A DNA stretch of 64,000 bases from Haoranjiania flava (GTDB lineage Bacteria; Bacteroidota; Bacteroidia; Chitinophagales; Chitinophagaceae). Of the stretch, positions 45,814-54,770 are shown one piece after another. Within the stretch, counting starts at the first letter, position 1; each line of letters starts with the position of its first letter. The position numbers were made by a program, and so were the translations under genes. The stretch is taken from contig NZ_JAOTPL010000001.1 in the NCBI RefSeq assembly GCF_025631005.1, positions 186,001 through 250,000 of the forward strand, written 5' to 3'. The notes beneath the pieces were generated by a model. That model worked only from the letters and a program-made list of their open reading frames with translations, ran no database searches and was not told the origin of the DNA.

Positions 45814-46254
45814 ATGAAAAAGTTGTTAACCGTATTTTTCGCTATGTTTTTTATTCAATTATTTGGGCAAAATGTTGTAATAAACTCCAATGGAACGCAC
45901 TCTACAATTGTTGGCAACGGCAACACAAAGACAATTGTAAATCCAGATGGAACACATTCTACGTTAGTTAATAATATCAATACAAATAAAATAATAAAAC
46001 AGCCCTTTCAAATAATATCTGCACGCACCATTTCAGTAAACAAAGATTTAAAAATAACGAAGTTCGAAGGGAATGTAACTATTGAAGGTGAAAATTTTTA
46101 TTTTAAGAATGCGGATAGCATCATTTACCACAGCCAGACTTCTGAGTTTTTGATATACAAGTGTGCGGATTTTGATGCCAGTGGAAGAATCTCAGTAAAA
46201 GGCAGCGGGGCATCCAAATTAATAAGATATACCCGCCAAAACGAAGCTCTATAA
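45814..46254 (+). CDS. Small secreted protein, family B copy 1
   Basis: 146 residues with a signal peptide (MKKLLTVFFAMFFIQLFGQ). The mature N-terminus has two near-repeats, NSNGTHSTIVGN and NPDGTHSTLVNN; the C-terminal half (LKITKFEGNVTIEGENFYFK, NADSIIYHSQTSEFLIYKC) looks like the beta-strand pattern of LptA/OstA-type proteins, a weak resemblance. No family is recognised with confidence. It follows beta-propeller copy 2 and shares a nearly identical 346-bp block with the second B gene. Confidence 0.75.
   Translation: MKKLLTVFFAMFFIQLFGQNVVINSNGTHSTIVGNGNTKTIVNPDGTHSTLVNNINTNKIIKQPFQIISARTISVNKDLKITKFEGNVTIEGENFYFKNADSIIYHSQTSEFLIYKCADFDASGRISVKGSGASKLIRYTRQNEAL
45860..46205. repeat. 346-bp block, nearly identical to 47688-48033
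   Basis: By eye four mismatches and no gaps relative to the block 1828 bp downstream. Flanking coding sequence (signal peptide and C-terminal tail) and the leaders are clearly diverged, so identity starts and ends abruptly. All four differences change an amino acid (Asn/Lys, Arg/Gly, Glu/Ala, Lys/Asn). Confidence 0.9.
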
Positions 46255-46307
46255 AGTGTTGGGCACTTGTAATAATTCATTAATCTTGGCATTCCTTAAA
46301 CCATAAG

Positions 46308-46347
46308 CCCAATCTCTGTCATCGTAAAAATGAAATTAAAAGAATGA
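46308..46347 (+). pseudogene. 3'-tail scar of a lost family A gene
   Basis: About 40 bp matching the last codons of family A (GTCATCGTAAAAATGAAATT and so on, encoding VIVKMKLKE), ending in a TGA that overlaps the ATG of the gene at 46344. The rest of that gene copy is gone. It shows a family A gene once stood between B copy 1 and A copy 3. Confidence 0.75.
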
Positions 46348-47573
46348 AACTTATCATTTTTTATTTACTACTGTTAACACCTTCTGCTTTCTATGCTCAG
46401 GACGTACAAAAAATTTATATAGATCCATCAAAAGCTTACGGCGGCAATGTTTCTGATTACTTTGATAGTGTGGAATATATTCATTTGGAAACAACTAAAG
46501 AGAGCACTGTCGGAGATATTTATCAAATGATTGTAACGGATAGTAGCTATGTAATAGCTGACTTAGACACTAAATCCATTTTTTTCTTTTCACTTGATGG
46601 AAAATTTATAAAACGAATACCAGATCAATACTCTATTTTTTATGACCAATCTAACAATCAAATTGTCACCTTGAAGTTTTCCGGTGACAAGACAAAGCTT
46701 TATTTATCCTATTCATATCTTTCCGGCAAAAAAAAGCAGCATGATGCTATAGTTGACATAAAAAATGCTGACTTGCCGATGATCAGATTCTTCATGACAC
46801 CACTCGAAAATGATTATTTTTTAAGCTTGAACCAGCATATTTTCAACGATAAAAAAATTTCACCTTCAGACACTTGTTTTTATCTTTCTGTTTACAAAAA
46901 CGATTCTTTATATAAGCAACTTGTTCCGGTACCAAAAAACATATTGAGAGCAACGCAAAAAATATCAGGTTATGTTCCTCTGCCACGTGTCGTCGAAAAA
47001 GGTACTTTTTATTTTTCAACTCCTTTTGATTTTAATCTCTACAAACTAAACAAAGACACAGCTGTCAGGCTATACCAGTTAGTTTTTCCTAGTAACAGGT
47101 CGCTGCCGAAAAACATTATTGAATCAGTTAATGATAAACTACTCGATAGCGTAAAAAACAAGATATACACAAGTCGAACAATGATTATGAATATAGAAAA
47201 TATATTTTTTTCCGGATCTAAATTATTTTTTAAGCTAAGAATTCCATCTTCCGTGCTCGCATACAATACATCTGTTAATGAATATCAATACAATTTTGCA
47301 TATGATACTATATCAAAAAAACTGGTATCTGTTGACAGGTTAACGCCGGATAATATTTCCGCATTTCTACCTATAATGGGAGAAACTTCTAAAACGAGAG
47401 GTATGGTTCCTTTTAAAAATCATCTCTACAGCTATTTGTCTTCTTTGGTTTTATTTACCGCCAAAGAAGCCACCAAATCTAAAAACCCACAATACCCGCT
47501 AGTATTGCAGCAGTACTTTAAAACCCAAAACAGGAAATCAAATCCTGTCATTGTAAAAATGAAACTGAAATAG
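46344..47573 (+). CDS. Secreted 6-bladed beta-propeller-like protein, family A copy 3
   Basis: 409 residues. Signal peptide MKLIIFYLLLLTPSAFYAQ, then VQKIYIDPSKAYGGNVSDYF and YIHLETTKESTVGD; the body has diverged strongly from copies 1 and 2, while both ends (signal and VIVKMKLK) are well conserved. Secreted, probably periplasmic or surface protein of unknown ligand. The B gene at 47642 follows, repeating the A-B order seen at 44.5-46.2 kb. Confidence 0.8.
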   Translation: MKLIIFYLLLLTPSAFYAQDVQKIYIDPSKAYGGNVSDYFDSVEYIHLETTKESTVGDIYQMIVTDSSYVIADLDTKSIFFFSLDGKFIKRIPDQYSIFYDQSNNQIVTLKFSGDKTKLYLSYSYLSGKKKQHDAIVDIKNADLPMIRFFMTPLENDYFLSLNQHIFNDKKISPSDTCFYLSVYKNDSLYKQLVPVPKNILRATQKISGYVPLPRVVEKGTFYFSTPFDFNLYKLNKDTAVRLYQLVFPSNRSLPKNIIESVNDKLLDSVKNKIYTSRTMIMNIENIFFSGSKLFFKLRIPSSVLAYNTSVNEYQYNFAYDTISKKLVSVDRLTPDNISAFLPIMGETSKTRGMVPFKNHLYSYLSSLVLFTAKEATKSKNPQYPLVLQQYFKTQNRKSNPVIVKMKLK

Positions 47574-47641
47574 CAACTGTAGTGTTGTATCTAATAATAA
47601 AATTAAATGGCAGTAACCACGAAATGCAATAAACATAATAT

Positions 47642-48106
47642 ATGAAAAAGCTCTTGATGATATTTTCAACTATGTTTTTCTTCCAAGTATTTGGGCAAAA
47701 GGTTGTAATAAACTCCAATGGAACGCACTCTACAATTGTTGGCAACGGCAACACAAAGACAATTGTAAATCCAGATGGAACACATTCTACGTTAGTTAAT
47801 AATATCAATACAAATAAAATAATAAAACAGCCCTTTCAAATAATATCTGCAGGCACCATTTCAGTAAACAAAGATTTAAAAATAACGAAGTTCGAAGGGA
47901 ATGTAACTATTGAAGGTGCAAATTTTTATTTTAAGAATGCGGATAGCATCATTTACCACAGCCAGACTTCTGAGTTTTTGATATACAACTGTGCGGATTT
48001 TGATGCCAGTGGAAGAATCTCAGTAAAAGGCAGTGGCCCATCCAGCTTTATCCGGTACATCATTACTCGTGAGGCACTATCAAATAAGCCTGATGATAGC
48101 TGGTGA
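47642..48106 (+). CDS. Small secreted protein, family B copy 2
   Basis: 154 residues, paralogue of the gene at 45814. The signal peptide (MKKLLMIFSTMFFFQVFGQ) and C-terminus (SFIRYIITREALSNKPDDSW) differ, but the central 115 residues differ at only four positions. It has the same NGTHST repeats and the LptA-like strand pattern. Its leader is unrelated to that of copy 1, so the two may be expressed differently. Confidence 0.75.
   Translation: MKKLLMIFSTMFFFQVFGQKVVINSNGTHSTIVGNGNTKTIVNPDGTHSTLVNNINTNKIIKQPFQIISAGTISVNKDLKITKFEGNVTIEGANFYFKNADSIIYHSQTSEFLIYNCADFDASGRISVKGSGPSSFIRYIITREALSNKPDDSW
47688..48033. repeat. 346-bp block, nearly identical to 45860-46205
   Basis: Second member of the near-identical pair, direct orientation, offset 1828 bp. 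See the first copy for boundaries and differences. The sharp edges suggest recent gene conversion rather than a recent whole-gene duplication. Confidence 0.9.
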
Positions 48107-48135
48107 AAGGGGGAAATATTTTTTTATAGAATTTT

Positions 48136-48195
48136 CAAACCCAAAACAGGAAATCAAATCCCGTCATTGTAAAAATGAAACTGAAAGAATTATAA
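48136..48195 (+). pseudogene. 3'-tail scar of a second lost family A gene
   Basis: About 60 bp matching the end of family A (ACCCAAAACAGGAAATCAAA, then the VKMKLKEL-coding stretch and a TAA), with no upstream body. It lies directly before the start of the outer-membrane protein gene at 48199, so the deletion that removed the gene joined its tail to this new neighbour. Confidence 0.75.
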
Positions 48196-48198
48196 ATA

Positions 48199-51024
48199 AT
48201 GCAGTCCCGGATACTTTTTACCCTACTTTTTGCTCTGCTTGTTTCAGGCATTTACGCACAAAGCAATACAGGCGCCATAAAAGGCAGGGTAAAAGACTCC
48301 ACCTATAAGCATGTTTTAAGCAGCGCTACCGTTGCTGTTTATAAAGCTAAGAACAGCGCCCTTTTACAGTTTCGTATCCCGGACAATTTCGGGGAATTTA
48401 TCATTGATAAGCTTCCGCTCAACGACACGCTGCAGGTACAGATTACACATGTTGGCTACAAAACTTTTAAAAAGAAATTCATTATCCAGCCGGCAAATAA
48501 TCCGCTTGACTTCGATTGGATCTACATGCACCAGCTGGAAGAAGATGAGAAAGACGTGGTGGTTACTACCTATGCACCTGTACGCATGAATGGCGACACG
48601 CTGGAGTTTAACCCGCGCGCGTTTAAGATGGATGAGAATGCTACGGCAGAAGACCTGATGCGCCGGCTGCCCGGCTTTGTGATCTGGAGTGATGGCGACA
48701 TTACCTTTAACGGCAAAAAGATCTCAGCGCTGTTTGTAGACGGCAAACCTTTCCTCGGCGGCACGGATGTAACCGTGGCTACACAAAACCTGCCCAAAGA
48801 TGCGCTGGATAAGGTACAGGTATACCAGCAAAGAGATGAAAAAAACCCGCTGGATTCTACGCTGATGGCCAACCTGAAACTGAAAGAAGATAAAAAGATG
48901 GGCTACTTCGGGAAAGCCGGTGGCGGGTACGGAACCAAAGAACGCTACGCCGCAGACGCGATGCTCACCGGCTTCAATAAGAAGCTGCAGGTAAGCGCCA
49001 CTGCAGCCGCAAACAACATCAATAAGATAGCACGAAACGTAGATGAGCTGATCCGCTACAGCTCTTATAAAGGTGAAGGCACTAATATTGATTACCAGCC
49101 CGACTTCAACATGGCCGGGCTGAACAAGCCCGTCACCGGCGGCATAAAATTTCAGTACGACTTTATCCCAGATGTGGATTACTGGAAAAGCAACCGCTTA
49201 AATGCTGATTATTTCATCAGTCATAACGACCGCTTAACTGACCGGAACACCACAACCCGCACCTTGTTGAAACCAGACAGCATCCTCACCAGGCGGTCGC
49301 AAAGCAGGAATGCCAACACGTATACCAACCAGAATTTTAATAGCGTATATAAGAAGAGGGATAAAAACTATGATTTGGGCATCAGCGCAAGAGGCAGCAT
49401 CCGGTATAATGAATCATCAGGAAGCAGCACAGATGAGCAGGAACGCACCGGAGAAGGTATTGTGAGTAACGGGCAATCGCAAGTTCAGAATAAGAGCCTG
49501 GCAAGGTCGGGCATTTTTGCCGCTGAATTCACGAAAGGGCAGGATTATTTTTATACAGGAAGGGAACGCCAGCGCATTCCCACCAACTTTACGATCCGTT
49601 ATTCCCTCAGCATTTCGGATGAGGAAGGCAGCGGGCACAACAGATCGCTTTACACTTTCTACAAAAATCCAGGTGCCAACAAAGAGTTTGACCGGGTATA
49701 TGAGCGGATCAGCAGCCGGGATCAAACGCATCATATTTCTGCCTCGTATCCTTTTTTAAAAGAATTGATTTTTGGGAGAAAACGGCTGGGAGACATCAAT
49801 ATACGTTTAGGAGGTAATTTTATTTTTAATAACAATGATCACATCAACGATGTTTTAGATTTAGATACGGCATCAAGGCAATATAAGCAAAACAGCTATC
49901 TTACCAATAAGCGGCATGGAGGTTTTAGGGATTTATCACCGGAACTTACTTTTTCAAAGCTTTATACTAAGTCGCTGACCAACCGTTATCACAAAACCTT
50001 CAGTGCATCGCTTAGCGCAAGAAAGCAATATTATACGAAATTTCATGAGGCTTCACAGGCAGCGCAGAATTTCAGGTATTACTATGATGAATTTGTACCG
50101 CAGGCCTCTATACAGTACACCAACCATCAGTACGGCAGCTATGAAGCAAGGTATAGCCTTGATTTTCAAACCAATATCAATTATCCAACACTTAACCAGA
50201 TAGCCCCATTGGTTGACAGCAGCAATCTTTACTATATCCCTAAAGGAAACACGGATATACGGCCGGAGCATAATAGAAAGCTTTTATTGCGCTACACCAT
50301 CGAAAGCCGTAAGTCCAAAAACCCCGCAGGCTTTGAAGTTAATACTGATTATAACCAGGTAAAAGATAAAATATCTGACAGCTCTTTTTATGACGATGCC
50401 GGCAGAAGGTTAGTATATAATATAAACGTAACAGGCTTCGAGAACTGGCACCTGGGCTCGAGCTTTAGAAAAGCATACAGCCCTAACAAAAACAACACGT
50501 TTGAGTTAACCGCTTGGTATAATATTTACCGGTATATTTCACCCCAGTACATCAACAAGCTGCTGAATGTTTCAAAAACATTTAATCATCAGATTGATTT
50601 GCAGCTTGGCTATACTTTTAAAGATATTGTAGCGCTGAAAGCGCAACAGCTAATTTCTTTTTACAATTCCGTTCAGAATGAGGGAGCTGAAAAGTTTAAA
50701 AGCAATAACGAATTCACAAGATTAGCGGGTACATTGCAGTTTCCCAAAAACCTTACGTGGAGCACCAACATCACCTACAACAGAAGTGTATCTAACAATC
50801 AGCCGGCGGTAGAATACACCATCTGGAATGCCAGCCTTACGTATCGTTTTCTTCAAGGCAACCGCGGTGAGGTAAAGCTTGCCGCTTTAGACCTGCTGCG
50901 CCAGAACAAAAGTGTTATCAATAGAATTGACGGCAACGTGCAGGTATTTGGCTATGAAAACGTGCTGCAGCAATATTTTATGCTGAGCCTGGCGTATTAT
51001 CCGAGGAAGTTTGGAAAGAAATAA
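48199..51024 (+). CDS. TonB-receptor-like outer-membrane beta-barrel protein with CarboxypepD-like domain
   Basis: 941 residues. Signal peptide MQSRILFTLLFALLVSGIYA, a CarboxypepD-regulatory-like domain (about residues 25-115, TGAIKGRVKDSTYKHVLSSA), a plug-like domain (ATAEDLMRRLPGFVIWSDGD, VFVDGKPFLGGTDV-like region at about 175), then a long 22-strand type barrel. I see no clear TonB box at the mature N-terminus, as in the outer-membrane beta-barrel family 3 subset of TonB-receptor-like proteins. Base composition is more GC-rich than the array in front of it. Ligand unknown. Confidence 0.88.
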   Translation: MQSRILFTLLFALLVSGIYAQSNTGAIKGRVKDSTYKHVLSSATVAVYKAKNSALLQFRIPDNFGEFIIDKLPLNDTLQVQITHVGYKTFKKKFIIQPANNPLDFDWIYMHQLEEDEKDVVVTTYAPVRMNGDTLEFNPRAFKMDENATAEDLMRRLPGFVIWSDGDITFNGKKISALFVDGKPFLGGTDVTVATQNLPKDALDKVQVYQQRDEKNPLDSTLMANLKLKEDKKMGYFGKAGGGYGTKERYAADAMLTGFNKKLQVSATAAANNINKIARNVDELIRYSSYKGEGTNIDYQPDFNMAGLNKPVTGGIKFQYDFIPDVDYWKSNRLNADYFISHNDRLTDRNTTTRTLLKPDSILTRRSQSRNANTYTNQNFNSVYKKRDKNYDLGISARGSIRYNESSGSSTDEQERTGEGIVSNGQSQVQNKSLARSGIFAAEFTKGQDYFYTGRERQRIPTNFTIRYSLSISDEEGSGHNRSLYTFYKNPGANKEFDRVYERISSRDQTHHISASYPFLKELIFGRKRLGDINIRLGGNFIFNNNDHINDVLDLDTASRQYKQNSYLTNKRHGGFRDLSPELTFSKLYTKSLTNRYHKTFSASLSARKQYYTKFHEASQAAQNFRYYYDEFVPQASIQYTNHQYGSYEARYSLDFQTNINYPTLNQIAPLVDSSNLYYIPKGNTDIRPEHNRKLLLRYTIESRKSKNPAGFEVNTDYNQVKDKISDSSFYDDAGRRLVYNINVTGFENWHLGSSFRKAYSPNKNNTFELTAWYNIYRYISPQYINKLLNVSKTFNHQIDLQLGYTFKDIVALKAQQLISFYNSVQNEGAEKFKSNNEFTRLAGTLQFPKNLTWSTNITYNRSVSNNQPAVEYTIWNASLTYRFLQGNRGEVKLAALDLLRQNKSVINRIDGNVQVFGYENVLQQYFMLSLAYYPRKFGKK

Positions 51025-51214
51025 TTTATAAAAAGTCTGCCGGTTAATTAAATATTTCCATAACTGATGCACAACACAATTTTTTTAAATAAATTCTATG
51101 AAACGATCATGAAGAATTTTATACACAAGGAATATAATTAAACGTTCTCCCGATCGCGAAAAGATCGCACTTGAACAAAAATCATCCTCAGCGTCTAAAA
51201 ATAAACTTTTACGA

Positions 51215-53407
51215 ATGAAAATGAATAATATTTTAAATAGATTTAAAATCTTTACATGCTTTATACTTTTGCTTGTGTCTGCTATTGCTCGCTCTCAAAA
51301 TGCAAAGTATAATAATCCTGAATATAATCAGGTAGTTAACACGTTCAAACAGGCAAATGAAAATCGCAAAGAATTAGAAAGGGTTTTAACTCATTATAAT
51401 CAGAATCCCAAAGACTCTCTGAAATTGAGGGCAGCCTATTTCCTGATAAAGAACATGTACTGGGGATACACTGCGACAAGAACTATTAAAACTAATAAAG
51501 CCGCAGCAGAAAGAATTGTGCGTTTGACCGATTCATTGTATTACATTCTCGTTAAGGGAAAAAATGAAGAAGACCCTAAAGAGCTTGCTTCTGATGCTGT
51601 TGTCAAGGGTATTGGCCAAATTAAAAAAGTTGTGCAGCAAGAGAAGAAAAAACTAAATTTTGAACCTGCTCCTCAAATCATTGAAGAAAAACCCGATGCT
51701 GAAGTTATCACTGCTGCTTTTTTAATAGAGCAAATTGATAATGCTTTTTACCAGAAAGAAAACAGTCCGCTGGTGAAAAAGATGAGCTTTGAAGATTTCT
51801 GTGAATATACCCTTCCTTACAGATTTATTCCTGGATTTCCTATGCTTAAATCAGGAAAGTTCTTGTTCGGCTTTTTCTCAAAATACATCGGGAAAGTAGA
51901 AGACAACCCCGTAAGTATCAGAGATTGTATAAGGAGATACAATGCTACTGTAAGAAATTTCAAGACAATTATCGGTGGCTTTCATTACAGCGAATACGGC
52001 TTTGAAGAGATGTTTTTCTTTAACAGCTGGAGTAATTGGGATTGTTTTGACCAGTCAAACTTTGCGGCTGTTATTTTGAATGCTTGCGGCATTCCAGTTG
52101 CGGTTGAGAATAATGTGGCTTATAAAAAGTTTTTGAATCATCACGCGAATATATATTTTCATCCGAATGTTCAACTAACATCATTTAGCCCTGAAAATGA
52201 ATATCCACAAATATCACAGTTCCCAGTGTTCAAAGAAGACGTATTAAATTTTTACAGGTATCATTTTTCTGTTCAGCCCCAAACGCCCTTTTTTCTTAAA
52301 AGCAAAAATGAGTATGTGCCGGATGAATTATTGAGCCCCATCATTGAAGATATAAGTAAGAGAACTTTAAAAATTACCTCTATAAAATTAAATTTCTCCC
52401 AACAGACAAAAAACAACCTGGCTTATTTAGCTACGTTTAATAGTCAAAATAAATTTGTGGCTACTACTTGGGGGATAATCAACCATAATGAAGAATCAGT
52501 TGTTTTCGAAAATGCAGTACTTAATACTATGTATTTCCCTATATACTTTGAAGACACAAACATACAACTTTTTGGTAATCCCTTTTATTTAGCAGAAGAT
52601 AGTACCAAAGAGGAATCAACGACTAAAATAATTGAGTTGGTTAAAAATAAATTTGTGTTGTTAGATACAACTTATTTACTTCGCAAATTTCCTATTAAGG
52701 ATAGATCGATAGAAGTTTCTAATAGCCTCATAGGAACAACTATATTAGGGGGCAATGATTCAACTTTTTCGAAGGTTGATACATTGTACATTTTAAATTA
52801 TGCCCCTCCACCTTATTTTCAGGATATTCACTTAAACGGAAATAAAGCATACAAATATTTTAAGATACAGACCCCCCAGAAAAATCTTAACATGTATTTT
52901 GCGGAGGTAGAATATCTTACAGATAAAAAACATCAATACGAAAACACATCATCCCCAACCCCGCTCCCTGTTTTTAATTACGATGAATTAAACAATCATA
53001 GGCCTGATAGTTTACTAAAAATCTGGGATGAAAATATAATTGAAACACTTCCTCAATATGATGGCAATGTTGAAACGTGTCCTAAAAATGTCAATGCCAT
53101 AACTCTATCACTTGCTGAACCGAGAAGAGTAGAAGTAATTAGATTCGCACCTCAAAACGAAAATAATGGGATTATTAAATTCAATGAGTATGTTCTTTTT
53201 GAGTGGGAAGAAAATGATTGGATAGAAATCGGACGACAAAATCCCGAATATGAATTTCTTCTTTTCAAAAATTTAAAGACTAACAAACTTTATTGGTTAA
53301 AGAACTTGTCTGCAGGAACAGAAGAAATGCCGTTTATTATTAATGACAAAAGAGAGCAAGTGTTTATTTATAGCCATGAATTTAAAGAGTATTTAAAAAC
53401 TCTTTAA
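51215..53407 (+). CDS. Secreted transglutaminase-like protein with C-terminal discoidin-like domain
   Basis: 730 residues, signal peptide ending near residue 28 (CFILLLVSAIARSQ). The middle (about 200-320) is a transglutaminase/papain-like core: NWDCFDQSNFAAVILNACGI with the likely nucleophile Cys277, and a following NHHANIYF with His309/310. The C-terminal 200 residues (RVEVIRFAPQNENNGIIKFN, LYWLKNLSAGTEEM) match the discoidin-like tail of Bacteroidota transglutaminase family proteins. It ends 5 bp from convergent tilS. It may act on surface peptides or glycan-linked peptides; no substrate is evident. Confidence 0.8.
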   Translation: MKMNNILNRFKIFTCFILLLVSAIARSQNAKYNNPEYNQVVNTFKQANENRKELERVLTHYNQNPKDSLKLRAAYFLIKNMYWGYTATRTIKTNKAAAERIVRLTDSLYYILVKGKNEEDPKELASDAVVKGIGQIKKVVQQEKKKLNFEPAPQIIEEKPDAEVITAAFLIEQIDNAFYQKENSPLVKKMSFEDFCEYTLPYRFIPGFPMLKSGKFLFGFFSKYIGKVEDNPVSIRDCIRRYNATVRNFKTIIGGFHYSEYGFEEMFFFNSWSNWDCFDQSNFAAVILNACGIPVAVENNVAYKKFLNHHANIYFHPNVQLTSFSPENEYPQISQFPVFKEDVLNFYRYHFSVQPQTPFFLKSKNEYVPDELLSPIIEDISKRTLKITSIKLNFSQQTKNNLAYLATFNSQNKFVATTWGIINHNEESVVFENAVLNTMYFPIYFEDTNIQLFGNPFYLAEDSTKEESTTKIIELVKNKFVLLDTTYLLRKFPIKDRSIEVSNSLIGTTILGGNDSTFSKVDTLYILNYAPPPYFQDIHLNGNKAYKYFKIQTPQKNLNMYFAEVEYLTDKKHQYENTSSPTPLPVFNYDELNNHRPDSLLKIWDENIIETLPQYDGNVETCPKNVNAITLSLAEPRRVEVIRFAPQNENNGIIKFNEYVLFEWEENDWIEIGRQNPEYEFLLFKNLKTNKLYWLKNLSAGTEEMPFIINDKREQVFIYSHEFKEYLKTL

Positions 53408-53412
53408 CCGAT

Positions 53413-54759
53413 CTATTTTGTACAGAGAATATACGAAATTTTTAAAATCGTACGGGTAGAAGACAGCACCTTCACCCGCTCGTCAATTCTCATGCCCACT
53501 ATCCATACAATTTTCTTATCCGATTCAATAACATAAATATTTTCTTTGCAGGTAAGCGAAAGTTTATTATCTATAAAAAATCTGGAGAGCTTCTTTTTTT
53601 TCTTCATTCCCAACGGATAAAAGTAATCGCCGGGTTTCCATTTTCTCAAGATCAAAGGGAACTTGATGCGGGAGGCGTCAAGCAAGGCTATATTTTTATC
53701 AGTCAGAATCCTGTTGTCATTGGCATAATAGGAGAACTTTAATTTACCGCCTGCAAATTTTATTTCAGTATCGTGCTCTTCTACCAATATTATGCCCGCG
53801 TTCTGCGTATTCAGCTCGCTTATTACCAGGTGATTCCTGTTCCTGAATATCCTGTGCGATGCTGATGACAGGTAGCTGCCGTTATCGGCCGTAAACAATT
53901 TCGCTACTTCTGCAACTTGCCCGGAAGTAAAATGATAGTTCCTGATCACCTCCCACAAGAGCGTAGTATTTGCGGGTGTTTTTTGCCATTTCAATATGGG
54001 GAGAAACAATTCTTTGCCACGCACTTCCACCAGCTTTTTTTTGTGCCGCTCAACTGCCTGGGTATACAGTAAATTTATGTCACTGAAGCGTGAAATATTT
54101 TGCAGCAGGTTATTTTCCACATTGGGAAAATGTTTTTGGATTGCCGGCAGAATGGTTAACCGGAAAGCATTACGTGTATAATCATCGGAAATATTGGTGA
54201 TATCTTCTCTCCACGCGAGGCCCTGCTGCTGTGCATAGTTTGTAATTTCTTTTCTCCCCGCAAAAAGCAGCGGCCTTATTATGCGGTTATTTTTTACAGG
54301 GATTCCTGTAAGCCCGGCGATGCCTGTGCCACGAAAGAAATTGATCAGCAGGGTTTCAATGTTGTCATTGGCATGATGTGCTGTGGCCAACAATGCAAGG
54401 CTGCCATTCGCTTTCATCAACGATGCAAACCAGTCATAGCGCAGGTTGCGCGCGGTTTCTTCAATGCCTGTTTTACGTTCCCTGGCAACTGCATTGGTAT
54501 CGAATGTGGCAGTATACAGATATTTTTTGTAGCGCGCAGCAAGCTCTGATACAAATACTGCGTCCTTATCGCTGTCTTCTGCACGCAGCTGAAAGTTGCA
54601 ATGTGCCATTTCAAAATCAATATCAGAACGAAACAACAGATCGGCAAGCGCTACACTGTCTACACCCCCGCTTATTGCCAGCAGGATCTTTTTTTCTTTT
54701 GGCAATAAGGAAGCAAATTGCTCCTTCCAGCTTTGCTGAAACTTTTGAAGTAACGACAT
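53413..54759 (-). CDS. tilS: tRNA(Ile) lysidine synthetase
   Basis: Converts C34 of tRNA-Ile (CAU) to lysidine so that it reads AUA. 448 residues. The N-type ATP pyrophosphatase P-loop is ILLAISGGVDSVAL at about residue 26; further motifs are HHANDNIETLL and FRGTGIAGLTGI. The C-terminal part (from about 360) is the tRNA-binding TilS C-domain. It follows glnS by 11 bp, probably one operon. Confidence 0.94.
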   Translation of the reverse strand: MSLLQKFQQSWKEQFASLLPKEKKILLAISGGVDSVALADLLFRSDIDFEMAHCNFQLRAEDSDKDAVFVSELAARYKKYLYTATFDTNAVARERKTGIEETARNLRYDWFASLMKANGSLALLATAHHANDNIETLLINFFRGTGIAGLTGIPVKNNRIIRPLLFAGRKEITNYAQQQGLAWREDITNISDDYTRNAFRLTILPAIQKHFPNVENNLLQNISRFSDINLLYTQAVERHKKKLVEVRGKELFLPILKWQKTPANTTLLWEVIRNYHFTSGQVAEVAKLFTADNGSYLSSASHRIFRNRNHLVISELNTQNAGIILVEEHDTEIKFAGGKLKFSYYANDNRILTDKNIALLDASRIKFPLILRKWKPGDYFYPLGMKKKKKLSRFFIDNKLSLTCKENIYVIESDKKIVWIVGMRIDERVKVLSSTRTILKISYILCTK

Positions 54760-54770
54760 ATGTACGCCCG

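Noticed and set aside
42742..53412. Integrative island with att sites between serA and tilS
   Set aside because: No tRNA target, integrase or terminal direct repeats were seen; the evidence supports local amplification, not a defined mobile element.
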